Origin: Entoloma clypeatum
Taxonomy: Eukaryota; Basidiomycota; Agaricomycetes; Agaricales; Entolomataceae
DNA length: 64,000 nucleotides
Reading direction: 5' to 3'
Assembly (NCBI GenBank): GCA_963565915.1
Contig: OY751487.1
Location: 4,960,001-5,024,000 of the forward strand
In this document: piece by piece, positions 63,091 to 64,000 of the stretch
Numbering within the stretch: the stretch's first letter is position 1
Layout of the letters: each line of letters starts with the position of its first letter
The notes under the pieces: model-generated
What the model was told of the DNA's origin: nothing
What the model saw: the letters and a program-made list of their open reading frames with translations, nothing else
Database searches by the model: none
Translations under genes and position numbers: made by a program

Positions 63091-64000
63091 GGTCAACAAA
63101 CCCGCCGCCCCATCAAAAAAAAAATTCTAATAGTAACACAAAACCATGACGTCATGGTCCCCAAAATGGCAGTTGCGGAGAATCTCAACGTCGTCGCAGA
63201 AGACGTTGGCGGCTGGTAGCAGAGCATATATAGGTTGAATTTGTACATTGACCTTGTACTCGTCTCATCGCTCATTTCAAAGCTTTTCATAGTATCATAC
63301 GTGAGCACAATATACCAAAGAAATTCCGACCCCAGCTCAGAAAGTCCGGTCCCGCCACCCCCTTGGAAGAACCTTCTGGGTTCATTTACATGATTCCCGT
63401 CCGAGTCCCCAAACGATTTTTAAGAAATTGTCTTGTGTATCAAATAATGGGTTTTTAGTGACGAATATTCTGCGCACAGACCCTCCCGTAAATTGTTTAA
63501 TATATAGGGCCACTGGGTAGCGCGTGCACCAGGGAAATCCATGAAAGCAAGAACGAAAATACTTAACCGTCTCAAGCTGTTTTACATCAGTATGTACATA
63601 TCCTCAGGGGGACTCTTATGAAATATATCCTTCTGGGATGGACGTTTGTGCGGTTATTCGAACACTAGCCTGGTCCTAGAAATGAAACACAACGCGAGTT
63701 GGAACCTTGCGAGGTTGAATATTCGCGTTATCATGTCCCCACGAGAAGGAAAAAACGAGCTTGTGCACTCGGAGGCGCGCGCCTCAGTTCAGGAACATAT
63801 TGACCTCCCAAATTTGGCTCTGGTCCGTCATATCCCAACGAACGAGTTCGAGCTGAAACGACAAGCATGATAGGCAAAGTTCTGATTCATGACAGGAGGA
63901 ACTTTCATACGTTATGTGACCGGGATGTTGCATATCCAATGACGAAATTTGTATCGGGAACAGCGAGGCTAGAAGAACGCAAAGAGAGGTACGTCGATCA
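63091..64000. other. Sequence without a recognisable gene
   Basis: An A-run and a CATGACGTCATG palindrome (63146-63157) occur just upstream of the glycosyltransferase remnant. The remaining frames are short and show no motif. Confidence 0.4.

Overview
The window is a repeat-dominated stretch of a filamentous fungal genome, most likely an Agaricomycete (Basidiomycota). The evidence is chromodomain-bearing Ty3/gypsy elements (chromoviruses), Ty1/copia elements, very short GT-AG introns (about 50-60 bp) and decayed host genes resembling families I know from mushrooms (a DUF6698-like gene and a fungal family-2 glycosyltransferase). I saw no rRNA, tRNA or CRISPR array. Roughly 40 kb is retrotransposon sequence, much of it nested.

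Layout. 1-694: no recognisable gene. 695-3631: 3' half of a Ty3 element of subfamily A3 (minus strand). 3632-10081: Ty3 element of subfamily A1 (G2). 10082-11625: 3' half of a copia element (C2). 11626-12479: tail and LTR of another A1 element. 12480-17101: 5' half of copia element C1 (minus). 17133-24395: old host sequence with decayed genes. 24396-29400: LTR fragment, RT relic, a 1.3-kb fold-back element inside a decayed copia, and minisatellites. 29839-30296: solo LTR. 31327-37186: A2 Ty3 element with an internal inversion. 37187-39962: host sequence. 39963-41940: 5' half of the A3 element. 41941-56007: A1 Ty3 element G5 (minus), interrupted by a different Ty3 family, D (45590-53122). 56008-57092: 3' half of C1. 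57093-64000: host sequence with a solo LTR and a glycosyltransferase pseudogene.

How the parts fit. Target-site duplications show that the two A3 pieces (outer GTCTC, inner GGACC) and the two C1 pieces (outer ATCAT, inner CAACG) were each once a single element, each split by an A1 insertion. One inversion with breakpoints inside the inverted A1 bodies at 4.0-9.7 kb and 42.3-55.7 kb restores both at once. The present order is therefore either a real inversion of about 33-51 kb or an assembly flip between long inverted repeats.

The A1/A2/A3 Ty3 family has a non-standard gene order: LTR - ORF0 (about 242 aa) - gag - pol with chromodomain - ORFX (about 120 aa) - LTR. ORF0 and ORFX resemble no family I can name. 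Family D has gag, a textbook A-AAA-AAA frameshift site, pol, and then an intron-containing antisense gene that encodes a Zn2Cys6-spaced cysteine cluster. Families A and D both carry an 11-nt site near the 5' LTR complementary to the predicted 5' end of their own transcript, the hallmark of Tf1/sushi-type self-priming. The copia family instead carries a copia-type half-tRNA-iMet primer site. Point nonsense mutations found across the window are mostly CGA to TGA, consistent with decay of methylated CpG.
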